A DNA stretch of 64,000 nucleotides from Cristatella mucedo (GCA_009760855.2 WPIO01000006.1:12883501-12947500); one strand, 5' to 3'. Shown: positions 35,195 to 54,007, numbered from the stretch's first letter. Notes: generated from the letters alone by a model not told the origin. Numbers and translations: made by a program.

Positions 35195-37040
35195 GACTGT
35201 AAGTTTTCTTTTATCGTGCAGGTAAGGTGTGGAGTGCTGCTTCAAGTGGCCGTCGGCGAGCACAGGTATGAATCTGTTTCTCAAGAGAGCTATTGCTCTT
35301 CGTTGGCGGGTGAACATACTGGTAGATTGGGAGGGAGAGATGGTTCTTTTTAGACAGATTTCAATAGGGCCCATCATCCCCTAAAGCATCACGTCCGTTT
35401 GGGCGTGCAGCTTCAGTACAGCTTCCTAGATCGAGGTACTAGAGCAATTGCAGACAGGTCCAAAGTCGTCTACACGGTAGCGAATCTTAGGCGAAAAGCA
35501 ATCGTTTTTTGTGGAGAAGGCTTTGAAGAAGTGTCTTTCCCTGCTCATCTTTTCGTCAGCTTCAAGAGTGAGTTTCTTTTGAGGGAGTGACACGTTTTCA
35601 TTGCAGATGGCACTAAGTAAGTCGGTCGGAAAACCCAGATCACTCGGGTGCAGCTTCACCATCCCAAAAAAGACATGGCAGCAAATTTAGTTTTTTGAGA
35701 GAGAAGCCTCCGGGCTGCGAAACGTGGGTTCTCAAAATATGGGCGTTCCCATTTTCGTTTAGAAGGGCCAGAGAGCGCTTCCGGGTGGCACCTTCGCTTC
35801 CGGGTGGCACCTTCGCTACGATGATTCGGGCTAGGTTTTTTTTTTTTAGAAAATTCTGCCATATGTAAACAGTAACTGTAAACTGTAAACAGGTAATCTT
35901 ATTTGTAGTGAGAATTAGCGACGGTTGCAGCTCCGGGGTAGCAGCCACCGACGGAGGCTACTGTGTCAGAGGCATTCCCAATGGTGCCCCTTCGGTGTTC
36001 CGGCTCTGAGTAGGTCACGTGAGCAAGTACTACAGCTTCCCTGGAGCCCTCGGGCTTGGAAAGGGTTGCCTAAACGTTTACTTGTTGAACTTGAATTTTC
36101 ATTATTCGAAAGGGGTATGACGTGTATCTGTGCCAGTCGTAGCAGGTGACCGAAGGATCTAAGCATTCAGGCGTGTCGTCGTTATTTCGCTTAGTTGTCA
36201 ACCCATTGGCCGGATGGGCAATTTCCATTTTGAAGATCGCAAATTTGAGTGCTCGTTACCACAAATTCATGTTGATCACCAAAGATTTTCTTAAAAATTC
36301 ACTGTTAGCGTTTCGGGCATTGCTAGTAAATAAGGATTGTTATTTCTAATCCATAGCATAGTCATTAAGACCTCATACATATAACTACTCAGCTGCCAAT
36401 TTCTCAATTAAAATGGGCGCATTTGTAAGAAAGCTGCCATCTGCTCTTGGCTGGCTAAGCTGTCAGTACAGGAGAATGCTGCCACTGCTAGTGTCACACT
36501 TCTGGTCATGCCACACTCAAGATAAAGCCCATAGCTGGAAAAAATTGCCGGCCATGGGCCCGGTGTCATCGTTACTGAAGGGTTAAGTTAATCGGCATGA
36601 GTTAAAAGTGATAGCGGTAGAAAGTGCCAAAAGCACAAATTTTTTATGCATAGTCGGTCTACAGTCGATCAAATCACTTAAAAGTATTAGCCGGTGGTCT
36701 TGAGGCTAGGCCTCAGGTTGTGGCAAGAAAAACCCACCATCGTCATATTCGTAAAATAGCAGTAAAGTGGTTTGATACTGGCGTCTTACAAAACAGCTTT
36801 TGACGTGTACTAGGAAGATACGGACGACTTGAGGTGGGTGAGTTTACCAGCATTGTCTCACAAAGGCTGAGGATTTATGTGTCCAGATTACTTAGCTTGA
36901 ACTGGTGCTTGATCTTCTACTCCAGGATCAAACCTCCAGCTGCATTTGAATTAGGCTTTCGATAGCTTGACTGACTAGCATCGCTTTGTGACAAGCACCA
37001 AATGCACTGTCTTCGCGGTTCTTTCCAGTGGAGAATTGAC
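35195..37040. other. No gene recognised
   Basis: Contains the 19 bp duplication. Frames of 60-100 codons on both strands at 35.4-36.3 kb carry no recognisable family motif; some may be old LINE sequence. Confidence 0.5.
35777..35814. repeat. 19 bp tandem duplication
   Basis: gcttccgggtggcaccttc twice, exact. Confidence 0.95.
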
Positions 37041-37857
37041 TTGAAGTTTTCAAGCAAACTTAAAAGCAGCGATTCAGCTCCTAAGAGGTCAAGCGGGTTG
37101 GTTGCCAGCCTGGGCAAGAAGCATAGGTTGTAACGTAGATGCCTTACTAGCAGCCAATTAAACTGCATCTGCGGCTGCCACAGGTTTTCGGCTTTAGCAA
37201 TGCAAGGTACGTCTACGCCGAGTTGCAAATTGATTCGGTTGCTGGGCTACCGAAAAAAGCCACTAGGTCACTGCGGCTGGCAAGGAATATGACTGCAGGG
37301 CTAGTTTACAAATCCCAGAGGTTTGACCATGTGTCTCCTTTGCTGAAAGAGCTTGGATGGCTCCCAGTTGATCAACGGATACAGAGCAAAGTTTTTATGC
37401 TGATCCAGAAGGCCTGCCACGGCTTGGGTCCTCCAACGTAGCTGAAGTGCTGTACCAGTTTCTGTCTCCTCGGGTCCTGTATGGACAATAAATTAGCTGT
37501 TCTATTCCTCTGCTTAAAGACCGTTGGCGACAGATGCTTTTGCTCAGCAGGTCCCAGGCTGTGAACTAACTTCTACAACTCTTACGAAAAGACAACTACT
37601 CTCCTGCTGCCGACTATGGCACACCCTTTCCAGCCGTCCTAAACTGCTACTTCCATGCTACTCACTAGCTCAACTGCTCTCCTGATTCAGCTGTGCTTCT
37701 CACTTTCTCTTTTGTCGCGGGATGAAATCTGTTGGCTACCGAATGCACAGCAAAAGCCGCTTCGGCTGTGAGTGGGCTATAGAAAACTCTCCTTCGTAAC
37801 ACCCGCATAGTCTTTGTGGAGCTGCAGATGGAGGCACATTACATTACAGCTAATGTA
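37040..37857 (+). mobile_element. LINE-b ORF2 fragment and 3' end
   Basis: Open stretch RFDHVSPLLKELGWLPVDQR IQSKVFMLIQKACHGLGPPT, then a decayed C-terminus and a 3' UTR ending in aacacccgcatagtctttgt and ttacattacagc. The upstream part (37040-37225) is likely older ORF2 sequence with poor conservation. Confidence 0.8.
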
Positions 37858-37896
37858 ACTCATTGCGTAGCTCCATAACGAGCAGCCAGCGATGTG

Positions 37897-38217
37897 ATGT
37901 GCCTTGTTCAGGTTAGAGCTGGCTCGGCATCGACCTTAGTGATGGTCGGTTTCCACTCAATCTCTCTTGATGAGTCAGACAAATCTTGGCACTTCGTCCA
38001 CCATAAATCAGTAGCATCAGCCATTCGGGAACTTCCAGATTATGCTCAGGTTTTTCGCATTAACTTGCCCGATCGACCTTGGCCCTCTGGTTTTGTTGTC
38101 GTGGAGGCATTTGGAAATGACGTGTGTTCACCAGAAAAACAAGAGAGACTCCCGAGGAGACTAGAGTTTTTTTTCTCTAGATGGAATTGTGGACTTGAGC
38201 TGATTACTCGGCACTAA
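37897..38217 (+). CDS. Unrecognised ORF of about 106 residues
   Basis: Open from an ATG to a TAA with a balanced residue mix, including ESDKSWHFVHHKSVASAI and VFRINLPDRPWPSGFVVVEA. It follows directly after a LINE-b 3' end. No simple repeat is involved. It could be a terminal exon of an unseen gene, part of a mobile element, or chance; a possible acceptor (ttgttCAG) lies at about 37911. Confidence 0.25.
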   Translation: MCLVQVRAGSASTLVMVGFHSISLDESDKSWHFVHHKSVASAIRELPDYAQVFRINLPDRPWPSGFVVVEAFGNDVCSPEKQERLPRRLEFFFSRWNCGLELITRH

Positions 38218-39237
38218 AATAGCTATATCCTGCACAATCAAACTGCTTGCCCAATGGTGCTTCTCTGCTGTATACCAAGGCTGCTAAACCGCCGAGCACT
38301 CCTCGGCTGATTGGTCAACCTACTCACATACCAATGATCGGACGTCAAACAGTTGGGGATCCTCTTTATACATGGACCTATCTAGGCACCTGGCCAGCTT
38401 AGACAAACTGATACAAACATGTGCATCCTGGCTGTCCAAAGCACTGCTCGGGAAACGACTTTGTTATTGTTATTCTAAGCTGTCGGGGAAAGCTGTCTGT
38501 TTTCAAGTCACCAGCGCACGGGGGGGGGGGTAGCTGTTGGTCGATAGCAAAAGGTACTTGTATACTCATAGAGGATGAACTCATACTCGTGGTCTTCACA
38601 TTTCTTATGTCTCTGAGGGTTCGAGGGCCGATGCAGAAAGTCGATCAGCAGATTTGAGAAGACTTTTCAGGCCATCTTTCCCTAGCTGCCGGCACTGGAG
38701 CCTGTTGGTTATCTTGCTTTATTACAGCAGTCAGCAATGCCTAGTCTCAGCTTAAGTAATTACATAAAAGTGGCACTTGGATTTAGGTAGGGCGATTCAG
38801 AGTTCACAGCTAAATCACTCAAGCTTGTCAGTGTCGTAGCACTTCTCTGCCCAGCTCCCCGGCAGTGCAGGGTTTCTGGCCTGTCCACTCCAGGATCAAG
38901 CCTGTTGCTGTACTCGAGTTTCACTTTTGCTTGCTTGGCTGATCGAGATCGGTTTGCCTGAGCCGGTGCGTAGCAAGCAACAGCTGCGTGCAGCTCCTGC
39001 AGCACACAGCATGCTGCACGCATCTGTTCAACCGGGCTAAAAAAAATGGCTGCACGACAATGGTAAAGATAATAACCACAGTAATACTGCTTAAGGGAAC
39101 CAAGCAGATCACTCACCCTCAGCTGAGTGCTGTTGGACTCGACATAGATGGGTTTCGTCGTCTTCTTCCTCTCACGTAGAGTCTGCAGGCTTCGTGCCGA
39201 GGGGCAAGGCTCGAGTTGACAACATCGGTCAACAAGT

Positions 39238-39306
39238 ACATTCACCTTGACCTTAGTCGTTTAGGGCAAGGACCTTAAGGCAAGGCACTGGGCCAAACCA
39301 CGGTGC
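39238..39306 (-). mobile_element. SINE-1 5' (tRNA-like) fragment
   Basis: caccttgaccttagtcgttt and aaggcactgggccaaaccac correspond to the reverse of the SINE-1 head; the tail half is missing. Confidence 0.6.
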
Positions 39307-40094
39307 GGCATGACAGTGATGGGGCAGGCAATTAGTTGCATTCGACTGCCACTGCTCTTCCAGACGTACTATCCAGCTATCCATGCGAATGCCCCACTGC
39401 TTTACGACGTGGCAGTGGCATCACGTGACCTCACATTTTCCGGTCGCACCTCTTGCCGCCATCTAGGCATTGGCTGCATTGGCGTCGCATCCCATGGGTT
39501 TTATTGACCGACTGCTGTGCTTCGGGGCTTGAAGGCTGCACTTCACAGGACCAGAAAGCGCCGTGAGCCACCGGTGGCCCCCAGGTGAGTAAGCAGTAAG
39601 TAGTAGGTAGACTCCTGCATAGGCAGCTCGGTAGGAGAGCTAGCGCAAGGAAGCTAGTTACAACGAAATCTGGCAGTAGTACGAACGACAGCCAAGGCAG
39701 CTCGGACCGAGACTGCACTACCGTCGGCTAGGGGCAACCGCGGTGGGTGACGAGGCGACAACGATGGCTCTTGAGCAAGGGGGCTGTCAGCCAGTGTAAT
39801 TGCTCAGCAGCCGTCGGCAGCCGTTACTGCTGGCCGGCCGGCCGGCCGGAAGGAGCTAAGCTGAGAATACAAAAAAGAGAGAAAGAGAGAGAGGTAGATG
39901 AGCAGGCAGGTGGCCAGCCACCGGCTCATAAAGCAGCCAACCGAACACACCGGCGCGAGTGGTATTGTGGTTGCACTGCACGCTGCTGCGCTAGCGGGGA
40001 CAGCGCTTTTAGCCTTTAGCTCGGGCTTACACAGCAGCAGCAGCCCTTTCCAGCAGCAGTGCAGCAGCACCGTAGCTCCACCGGGCGCCGCGGC

Positions 40095-40388
40095 CCACAC
40101 TTGGAGAGCAGCAAACTTTATCAAATTGAATGACGACAACCGACACCCAACGTACTAGCTATGGGTAAACTTGACTCGGAAATTGGAAATCTTCTCTCAA
40201 CACTCAAACTCGGCTCTGCCTGCGTATCTCCTGTATAATCTTTGCGAAATCTGGGTGTCCAGTTCCAAAGTGACCTTTCACCAGAAGGCCACATCAGCTT
40301 CACAGTCAAGTCTGCCTACTTTCAGCTACGTAACAATGCACAAATTCAGACCTACTTGGACAGGGATACTTCATCCAAGCTCACATGG
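40095..40388 (+). mobile_element. L2-a reverse-transcriptase fragment
   Basis: Plus strand TWRAANFIKLNDDN, then in shifted frames the tracts for LKIGSA...SNLG and SSKVTFHQ-KATSAS (DHIS) and the lgtvkSAYFQL region. Truncated on both sides; a reverse SINE-1 copy follows directly. Confidence 0.75.
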
Positions 40389-40389
40389 A

Positions 40390-40540
40390 GAACCCTATAG
40401 CACCTTAAGAGAAACTAATATCTATTCAGGTGCTTCACATGTGCCACGGGGCTCGAGCCCACGAACTCGGTCATCAGATGCATTCACCTCGACCTTGATA
40501 GAGGCAAGGGCCTTAGACCACTGGTCCAAGCGAGTTCAGG
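40390..40540 (-). mobile_element. SINE-1 copy
   Basis: Plus strand tagcaccttaagagaaacta, tattcaggtgcttcacatgt, ggggctcgagcccacgaact (B box), ccttagaccactggtccaag (A box). It abuts the L2-a reverse-transcriptase fragment at 40.1 kb. Confidence 0.9.
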
Positions 40541-41569
40541 CTGACTCGTAACCAAAGCTTCCGAATCGAAAGTGGGCAGAGTGCTAAGGTGGCAGCAGAC
40601 AGGAGAGAGACAGAGAGTCGCGTGGTGCTCCTATTCGCCACGGCATGATTGGGGAACGGAGGGAGGGAGGGAGGGAGGTTCCTATACGCTTTATTCATTC
40701 TGAGGCCTGCAAGGCACTCGAGTACTTGTGTGCGAGCAGTGCAATAGGTGCTATACGGGAAATGTATCACATCAGAGATTCTCTAATAAAATCGGCATCT
40801 AGGAAATCACGACCTGCCCACTTACTGCTGGCTCCACTGGCTTGACCGAATCCACCTTTCGTCGAAAGATGGATTCGGAGATGGAAGCTGCTTCCGGCTC
40901 TCACGGCTGAGGATCAACGTACTGCTTCTTGCTCAACCTCACACTCACCCTGTCACAATCGCTGTCGAAATTGCAACGCCAAGTTTCTCTTCTCGGAACT
41001 GGGAAACTGCAGGTTTTGCTAGAGCAAAGCAGACTGTCAGGATTAAGAGTGTGTACGGTTTTGGCATAATCTCTGACCTGAGGTGTTGCGCCTAATCGTG
41101 CACTGCTGCTCCGAGTGCATGGTTGGCCTAGCTCCTTATAGGAGCGGCTCCAAGCCGGGCGAGGGAGCTAGCTAGCACCTGTGCTGCAGCTGATCTCAGC
41201 CATCCGTCAGGCTGCTGCTGCCAGCGCCGGCACTGCTGGTCCTCCTCCTCCTCCACCGGCAGCCCAGCCCATTCTTCTGATCCCACATTTCTCTGTCGAA
41301 TGAGAGCCATAAATTCTCTCTGCTAGCTCATTAGTACAGCTGGTAGAAGAAAGTGAGTCAGGGTCTGGACCCAGCTGCTGTCATCAGAGGTCACAGGTAA
41401 ACGGGGCCGTCCGTGTGTTTACCCCTCCCACCACAGATCCAATCATTCATTCATTCCTGCACCCGGGCCATTTAGTTCGGGTGCCGTGAGCTGGTCTCGC
41501 GCAGAGCCACTCATCGCTACCGATCGTGAGGTCGCTCTCCATCCGAGCTTGGTCCCGCTTGCTGCGCCT

Positions 41570-41597
41570 CAGCAGCAGCAGCAGCAGCAGCAGCAGG
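41570..41597. repeat. (CAG)9
   Basis: Nine CAG units (Gln in one frame) 200 bases before the CT tract. No exon is supported here, although an upstream RAP1GAP exon or 5' UTR is possible. Confidence 0.93.
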
Positions 41598-41795
41598 CCA
41601 CTCGGCAGCAGCGGTGCCGTGCAGCAAGGGATCGGCGGTGGTGCGAAGTGAGGCCCAGGCTCCAGCCAGGCGGCGGAGACGGTTGGGGGAAAAAGCGAGC
41701 AAGCTGCAAGCTGCTTTCACCGACGGCCGGTGCCACACCTGGGAGCCCAGAGGAATCGGCAGCAGCCCTCTCCTACACGGGCAACCGCCGGAGTC

Positions 41796-42110
<315 letters not shown>

Positions 42111-42269
42111 GTGGTCGCTCGACGATACCCGGCTGCAGGATACCAACCCTTTGCCCTCGCCTGCCCGGGCGGCAGCAGTGGCAGCAATCTTGCTAGTTAC
42201 GTCGTCGAGTGGCCTCTAGGCAGCAGAGTTCCTGCTCCTGCTGCTGTACGCCCGATCCGGGCTTTGACG

Positions 42270-48406
<6,137 letters not shown>

Positions 48407-48771
48407 CTGACTCGTGCACTCGAGTTACTCTAAGTTGGAAGCCCTCCCCCCCACCCACAAGCCATATGCTAGTGTTTACTGTTCGCATGCATTGACTTGT
48501 GCTAGCTCTGCACATGAGCCAACTGCTCTCAGACTTGGCTGACGCAACCGATCGGCAGGTGATCCTCGACACCCTAGCAGGGTCAAGAAAAGCTGGTCTC
48601 CGGAACCCACCGTTAAATGCCAACAGTGAACATCGGTAGCCTTTCACGAGGCTTACTGGTCTACGTCCATGAATGCTTCGCGTAATGCCGAATTAATAGA
48701 GGTGCAGACCGAGTGGTTTATCATGTATGAGCCCCTTGGGCCTGGTGTCGCGTTGTAGCGGCCGGCCACTC

Positions 48772-48777
48772 AATAAA
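48772..48777 (+). terminator. Candidate polyadenylation signal of the RAP1GAP gene
   Basis: A consensus AATAAA about 365 bases after the stop codon. It is the first clear one on this strand and implies a 3' UTR of roughly 390 bases. Confidence 0.5.
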
Positions 48778-48794
48778 TACACGGTGATCTCAAA

Positions 48795-50170
48795 TGTACT
48801 GGAAAAGCGCCTTTCATCGCCTCCCTGAACTCTTCCCTCGGCCAAGCGCGGCCAGCGTGCCGTGCCAGGCATGCAGGCGCTGCTCTGCAGACGAGCCAAA
48901 GTTGCCACTAGCTGCTAGCGACTGTCGTTCTGTCCCACGTGCATGCAGTGCAGCATCTCAGCTACCAGCTGAGGCAGACTGAGGCCCGCCGAGCGCTGCC
49001 GAGTGGGGCCACTAGCAGACGCATCTTTGCAGCACAAGAGCAGTAAGATTGGTCCCTGCAAGCTTGTTGCTCTTAGTCCCGCCACAGGCAGCCTTTATTC
49101 GCTCTCCATCGTCAGGTTGCTGGTTTGCTTGCAACCTCAGCTCGATGTCGAACGAGCATTTAACCACTCACCAACGCTACAGTGAACCGCTCGTGCGGAG
49201 CCTTGACCTGCGTCGAGTCGAGCAGCATGATGCATACTCTGGTCACTCATCAATCGCAGAGTACGTAATTGCTGCAGCTCGGCAAGAGATTGCCACTGAA
49301 AACAAGTCACATGAACTCATACGGTGTGACTGGGTACAGCTCCAGCACAATAATAGCTATTTAAAACCGAGGCTTCAAGCCCCGAGTTGAGTCCAGTAGA
49401 ATGAGTCTACGGGGAAAGTTGGCCCTGATTAGTCCAACTGCGAATGGACTTTTATCTTCCATACTTTTAAATCTCGGTATGGGGGGGCTGTCTCCATCTA
49501 CAGAAAGATTCGTGAGAGCAGTAGCGTACCGATGAGGGGGGCAGGGGGCATATGACCCCGGGCGCTGGATCAGAGGGGCAACACAATGGACACAATACTT
49601 GACAGGGCGCCTAATAAAAAAGGGGGCGCCATCTGTGTAGTTCGTCCCCATGTGCACAATTCCAAGGAGCGTCACTTCGTAAAAGTATCCTACGAAGTTT
49701 ATCCCTGTTGCTACCTTTCCATTTTTCATTTAATCCTTAAAATAGTAACATGCTTAGACTAGCATGTAAAGGCAACGAAAAGGAATCATGCTTAGACTAG
49801 CATGTATGGGCAGGCAAGACACTCAGAGCCACTTGGTTAAAGGACCCCTCGTTAATAGCAAGCGCCGATTAGTAGTGTATACTGAATCATGCACATGGTA
49901 CATTCAAACTTCACAGGAACAAAAACTAGCTCACTGGGGCGCAGGGAAAGCTGATCAAAACGGATGCATATTTAGATGACTTGAAATATGCCAATGCAAA
50001 AGATAATAAGTCAATGCAGACGGTGACTGGAGCCCTGGAGCGAAATCCTGACTTTCGGTTCAGGCGAATTGAAGGTCCGACAATATAAAGAGACCAAATT
50101 AAAGCAAGGAGCAGCAAGACGACAGGAAGCCGAGGAGTAAGGGATTCGAGAGCACGTGACTGAAGGAGTA
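48795..50170. other. Intergenic; no gene recognised
   Basis: Downstream of the RAP1GAP polyadenylation signal. Holds the repeated hairpin motif at 49749. From here on, long dinucleotide microsatellites are absent. Confidence 0.6.
49749..49806. repeat. Repeated hairpin motif
   Basis: catgcttagactagcatgta occurs twice, 38 bases apart. Each copy is itself an inverted repeat (CATGCT ... AGCATG). Confidence 0.85.
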
Positions 50171-50176
50171 AGGAGA

Positions 50177-50970
50177 TAATAATAATAATAATAATAATAA
50201 TATTGGACTTGATAAAGCGCCCTCAGAGAACTTAATCTCTTTCTAGGCGCTTTACATTTGCTGCAAAGTGATACGCAATAGAATAGTAAGTAAAATCATG
50301 CTTGAAAAACAAACAAAATGAATAACATGGTTAGGGGTTACATGCACTGGGTCAGCATGCAAATGTGGTTAGTGGCAGCATGAACAGTGTCAGCACGCAT
50401 AAGCACATCGAGGACGAATCACAAGGACCCACTAAATGCTGTCCTAAATAGGTGTGTTTTTAAGTTTCTTTTAAATGTGGTCAGGTCAGGGGATGTTCTG
50501 ATGCAGGTCGGGAGGGAGTTCCAGGCTGTGGGAGCATACGAGCTAAATGCACGGTCTCCAAAGGATTTAAGGTTTGTACAAGGTATTTCTAGACTGTTGG
50601 ATTCCGAAAAGCGAGTGGTACGATGCTTTGCCTGATGGGGTAGTATATCTGAAAGATAGGCTGGAGCCATAGAATGAAGAGACCTAAAAGTGAGCGACAA
50701 AACCTTGAAGTCAATCCGTTGCTTGACTGGTAACCAGTGCAGGTCGGCGAGAAGTGGAGTAATGTGGCAACTGCGACGCTCACGACAGACAAGCCTAGCT
50801 GCAGAGTTTTGCACCACCTGCAATCGCCTGATCGCACATGCTGGTAGGCCAGTAAGCAGTGAGTTGCAGAAGTCGAGACGAGATGTCACGAATGCATGGA
50901 CTAACTTGGACGTGGTATCCTTATCTAAACAAGCCCTAATTTTAGCAATGTTATGAAGCTGAAGCTGATA
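50177..50970 (-). mobile_element. L2-a LINE, long 3' copy with ORF2 C-terminus
   Basis: (AAT)n, stem-loop, 3' UTR, then about 190 codons open on the minus strand: LDKDTTSKLVHAFVTSRLDF, ITPLLADLHWLPVKQRIDF and SYAPTAWNSLPTCIRTSPDL are typical of L2/CR1/jockey-type ORF2 C-termini. One of the best-preserved copies, 5'-truncated. Confidence 0.93.
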
Positions 50971-51235
50971 AGACTGGTTGGCGGGCACAAACGAGTGACG
51001 CAACCTGTAGGCCAGAGAGAGGATCTTGAAGTCGGCGGTGCTCGACAGGGAGCCGGTGTAGCTCAGACAGAAGTGGTGTGATATACAGCTGTGCCTCTGA
51101 CGACGAACCAGACGAATTGCCGGAAGTCTTGCATTTGTTGCAGCAGACGACTAAGCAAGAGCTGCACAGTCTCTCTATTTCGGGTACTCTGGACAAAAGG
51201 AAGTGCTGATGTGGAGGCCGTGCGATAGGGAACAC
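50970..51235 (-). mobile_element. Older, diverged LINE ORF2 fragment beside an L2-a copy
   Basis: Just beyond the L2-a copy the minus strand again shows the ITPLLSELHRLPVEHR block, from a different LINE subfamily, followed upstream by a short Ser/Gly-rich stretch. The younger L2-a appears to have inserted into it. Border about +/-30 bases. Confidence 0.6.
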
Positions 51236-51274
51236 TTCATCGACTACGTGACACCTTACTTATTCAGCTGACTT

Positions 51275-51735
51275 TATAATACTAATACATTTGATAAAGC
51301 ACCCTCAGAGAACTCAATCTCTTTCTAGGCACTTTACAGTTGCTGGAAAGGAAGCATTGTTGAATGGTTAGTGGTAGCATGCTCAATAAGCAGCAAGAAC
51401 AAAAAGGCTGTGGGGTGACATGCACAGGGTCAGCATACAAGTATGGTTAGTGGCAGCAATAGATGCGTTTTCAGTTTCTTTTTAAATGTGGTCAAGTCAG
51501 AAGATGTGACGCAAATCGGGAGTGAGCTCAGGGCTTTGGGAGCATGCGAACTAAAGGCACTGTCTCCGAAGGATTTGAGATTTGTACGAGGTATGGGTAA
51601 ACAGTTAGATTCCAAAAGCAGGTGGTACGATGCTTAGCCTGGTGGGGGGATAGATCTGATAAGTAGGCTGGAGCCAAAGAATAAAGGGATCTAAAAGTGG
51701 GTGACAAAACCTTGAAGTCGATCCGTTGCTTGACT
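51275..51735 (-). mobile_element. L2-a LINE 3' end
   Basis: Starts with gcaccctcagagaactcaat (reverse of the stem-loop), then 3' UTR and the ORF2 end (SNCLPIPRTNLKSFGDSAFS on the minus strand). The 3' UTR is partly deleted relative to the other copies and no (AAT)n tail is left. Confidence 0.88.
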
Positions 51736-51987
51736 GCGATCTTTGAAAAAGCTAGAACAAAAATGTATGCACGCTAGAGGTGAAGGCATAGCAAAGTGCA
51801 GAGCCTAGCTCCTTGGGATGCGTGCTAGAAGGGACCAGGTACAAAATGGTGTAAAAATTGGCAGCATATAACCTTGGCAGCTGCAGGGTATAAAGCTGCA
51901 GAAAACCAAGCCAAGAACGTAGAGACTACGGCATGCATACAATTTGCTGGAGGACGAAATTCGGCCATCGCCGAGAGTAACATTGTA

Positions 51988-52085
51988 ATAATAATAATGA
52001 TGATAATAATGCATTTTCATATCGCCCTTAGAGACCCAAATCTCTTCCTTGGCACTTTGCAGATTCTGTATAGAAAGCATTGTCA
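51988..52085 (-). mobile_element. L2-a 3' tail only
   Basis: An imperfect (AAT)n run, then a diverged stem-loop (tcgcccttagagacccaaat ... ggcactttgcag). No coding part left. Confidence 0.75.
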
Positions 52086-52633
52086 AAATATTGGTGGTGC
52101 AGGTATCGCTTGTGTGGCAGTTTTCAAAAGAAGCTTAAATTCCTTTTAGCAGGATGTTTTTGCCACGAGTTGGAGAGCTCACCGCGACTATTATAGATTT
52201 TCTAGCTAGACGCGTTACTCGATACAGGTTGACAGTCGTCGCGATCGATTAGCCGACTATAGATTGGCTCCAACTCACCTCGTCGTGACATGGCCTGGCT
52301 CGATAGTTTATACATTTCTGCCAGTTTTATTCTTCGGGCGCGTGCATTCGAACGCGCGAGCACGACCACGAGGCGCGTGCACAATGAGAGTCGACCGCTC
52401 TATGCCTCGACCCGCGGGGGCATTTTGCTCAGACGAAAGCTCCGGAAACGAGCTGGAAGCGAGCGTTTTCAGCCCTCCAGATGGTTAGGCGAGTTGCGAT
52501 CGCAGGCGCAACCGACCCTGATTCGAGCGTGGCTTGGTAAAGCTCGCCTCGAAGCTCACTCGCTTGATTACGACGATGAGATCGACCAGCGGTGGCGGCG
52601 AGCACTGGTGGCAAGAACCGTGCCAAGAGTCAC

Positions 52634-52729
52634 ACAGGCGGCCATCTCTGGAGCAAGCCACCTCCGAAGCAGGCCACCTCCAGAGAAGGTCACCTCTGAA
52701 GAAGGCCGCGATTGGAGCAGGCCGCCTCG
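52634..52729. repeat. Degenerate 16 bp tandem repeat, about six units
   Basis: Units such as ggagcaagccacctcc, gaagcaggccacctcc, agagaaggtcacctct, gaagaaggccgcgatt, ggagcaggccgcctcg. Not a multiple of three, which argues against the 224-codon frame that crosses it being a real gene. Confidence 0.8.
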
Positions 52730-54007
52730 GTCGATAGGTTTTTCATCCATAATTTCATCTCATTATCGCTACTTAGCTTGGCAGCGCTTTCTGGGCGCGC
52801 CGGATATTTCCCACAGACTGACTGAAACGGCCCGTGACTGTAGCGGCGGCGCAGCGCTGCCGAGTCTGAAAATAATTCCTCCTACGCTGCCTATCCCACG
52901 TACCTACCTGGGTCTGAGGACTGAAATCTTTCCATTAGCAATAATACAGCACCACTCGCTATAAGAGAACGCAACGAGCAATCGGAAGTCGCCTCAGCCG
53001 CCGATCTCCGAGCTTCCTTCGTGCGAGTTTCTCGCGAGTCAGCACGACAGCCAAGTCGAGACTGGTTGGTATCGGCAGTTCACCTAAGGCAGCCATCGAA
53101 AAGCGAACGGTGCTTTGGAAATTTGCAGGCACGAAGCTAGCGAATCTCGCATGACGCGTTGCAGCACGACTCCCGCAACAGCCGCAGGACCTGGGACTTG
53201 AATGACGTCGGAAAATCCCAGACGATTGAGCTGCTTTTTCAGATGCGGCCTGAGACGAGTCAGAAAGCGCAATCGTTATCGGTCGGTCGTAGGTCATATG
53301 TTGGTTAGTCGTTTGGCAGCAATGAGCGTAAATTCGGTCGCTCTTACAGGAAGCCATAGCCACGAAGCCCTAAAAACCCGGTCGGTTAGCGATAGACCGT
53401 ACGGGCCACGATTGTCGTCGCCACAAGACGCTCCTCCTCATTCAGAGAAGGCCGCGCTGCTGCTGCTGCAGCGCGACGACGTTTCGGCAGGTCTTTGAGC
53501 GTCGCGGCTGACTGGCGAGACCCATGTGCACGTGACCGGTGCACGTTTGGCGGCCTCGCTTAGAGTGCTGGCGTCGAAAGAAAACTTTCCTGGCAACTCC
53601 TCAGGCGTAGGAGTCTATAGACTGGCTCTAAACCGGCCTGAAACTCTCTAGAGATCGAATCGGAAGCGGCGAGTTGAAGCTACGCCACCCGGCACACCGG
53701 TTTGTGCCGCCATCTAGTTTTCTTGCATTTCCGTTGCCGTCTGCATGCGTGTAGCATTCGGCGACCCCCCCCACCGCTGGAGACCAGCGCGCCGGCTGCG
53801 TCGCGCCGCCGCCGCCGCCGCCACCGAGGATGTGCTGCAGCCCTGTGCGTCGCATTGGCCCTGCGGGCATTTCAGTTTGCCGCGGAGCTCCCGATCGACG
53901 CCTCGAGGCGCGCTCGTGTCGCTCTCGATCGCTCTTCGGAAAAAATGGATGCTCTCCTCAGGAAATAGACCCCGGCAGCACGCCGACGGCGCGCCGCCAC
54001 CCAGCAG

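Larger units (their letters stand above)
38220..41569. other. No gene recognised apart from SINE-1 and L2-a pieces
   Basis: G11 at 38520. A tandem ggccggccggccgg patch lies at 39835-39849. Some sequence before 42 kb may be promoter or 5' UTR of the RAP1GAP gene, but nothing marks it clearly. Confidence 0.5.

Noticed and set aside
35925-36149. Possible LINE C-terminus (LPWSPRAWKGLPKRL)
   Set aside because: Only a loose resemblance to the AWNxLP motif; no flanking LINE blocks or tail.
52290-52964. 224-codon open frame in CpG-rich DNA
   Set aside because: Crossed by a 16 bp non-triplet tandem repeat, no recognisable domain, and overlapping frames on the other strand are also open.
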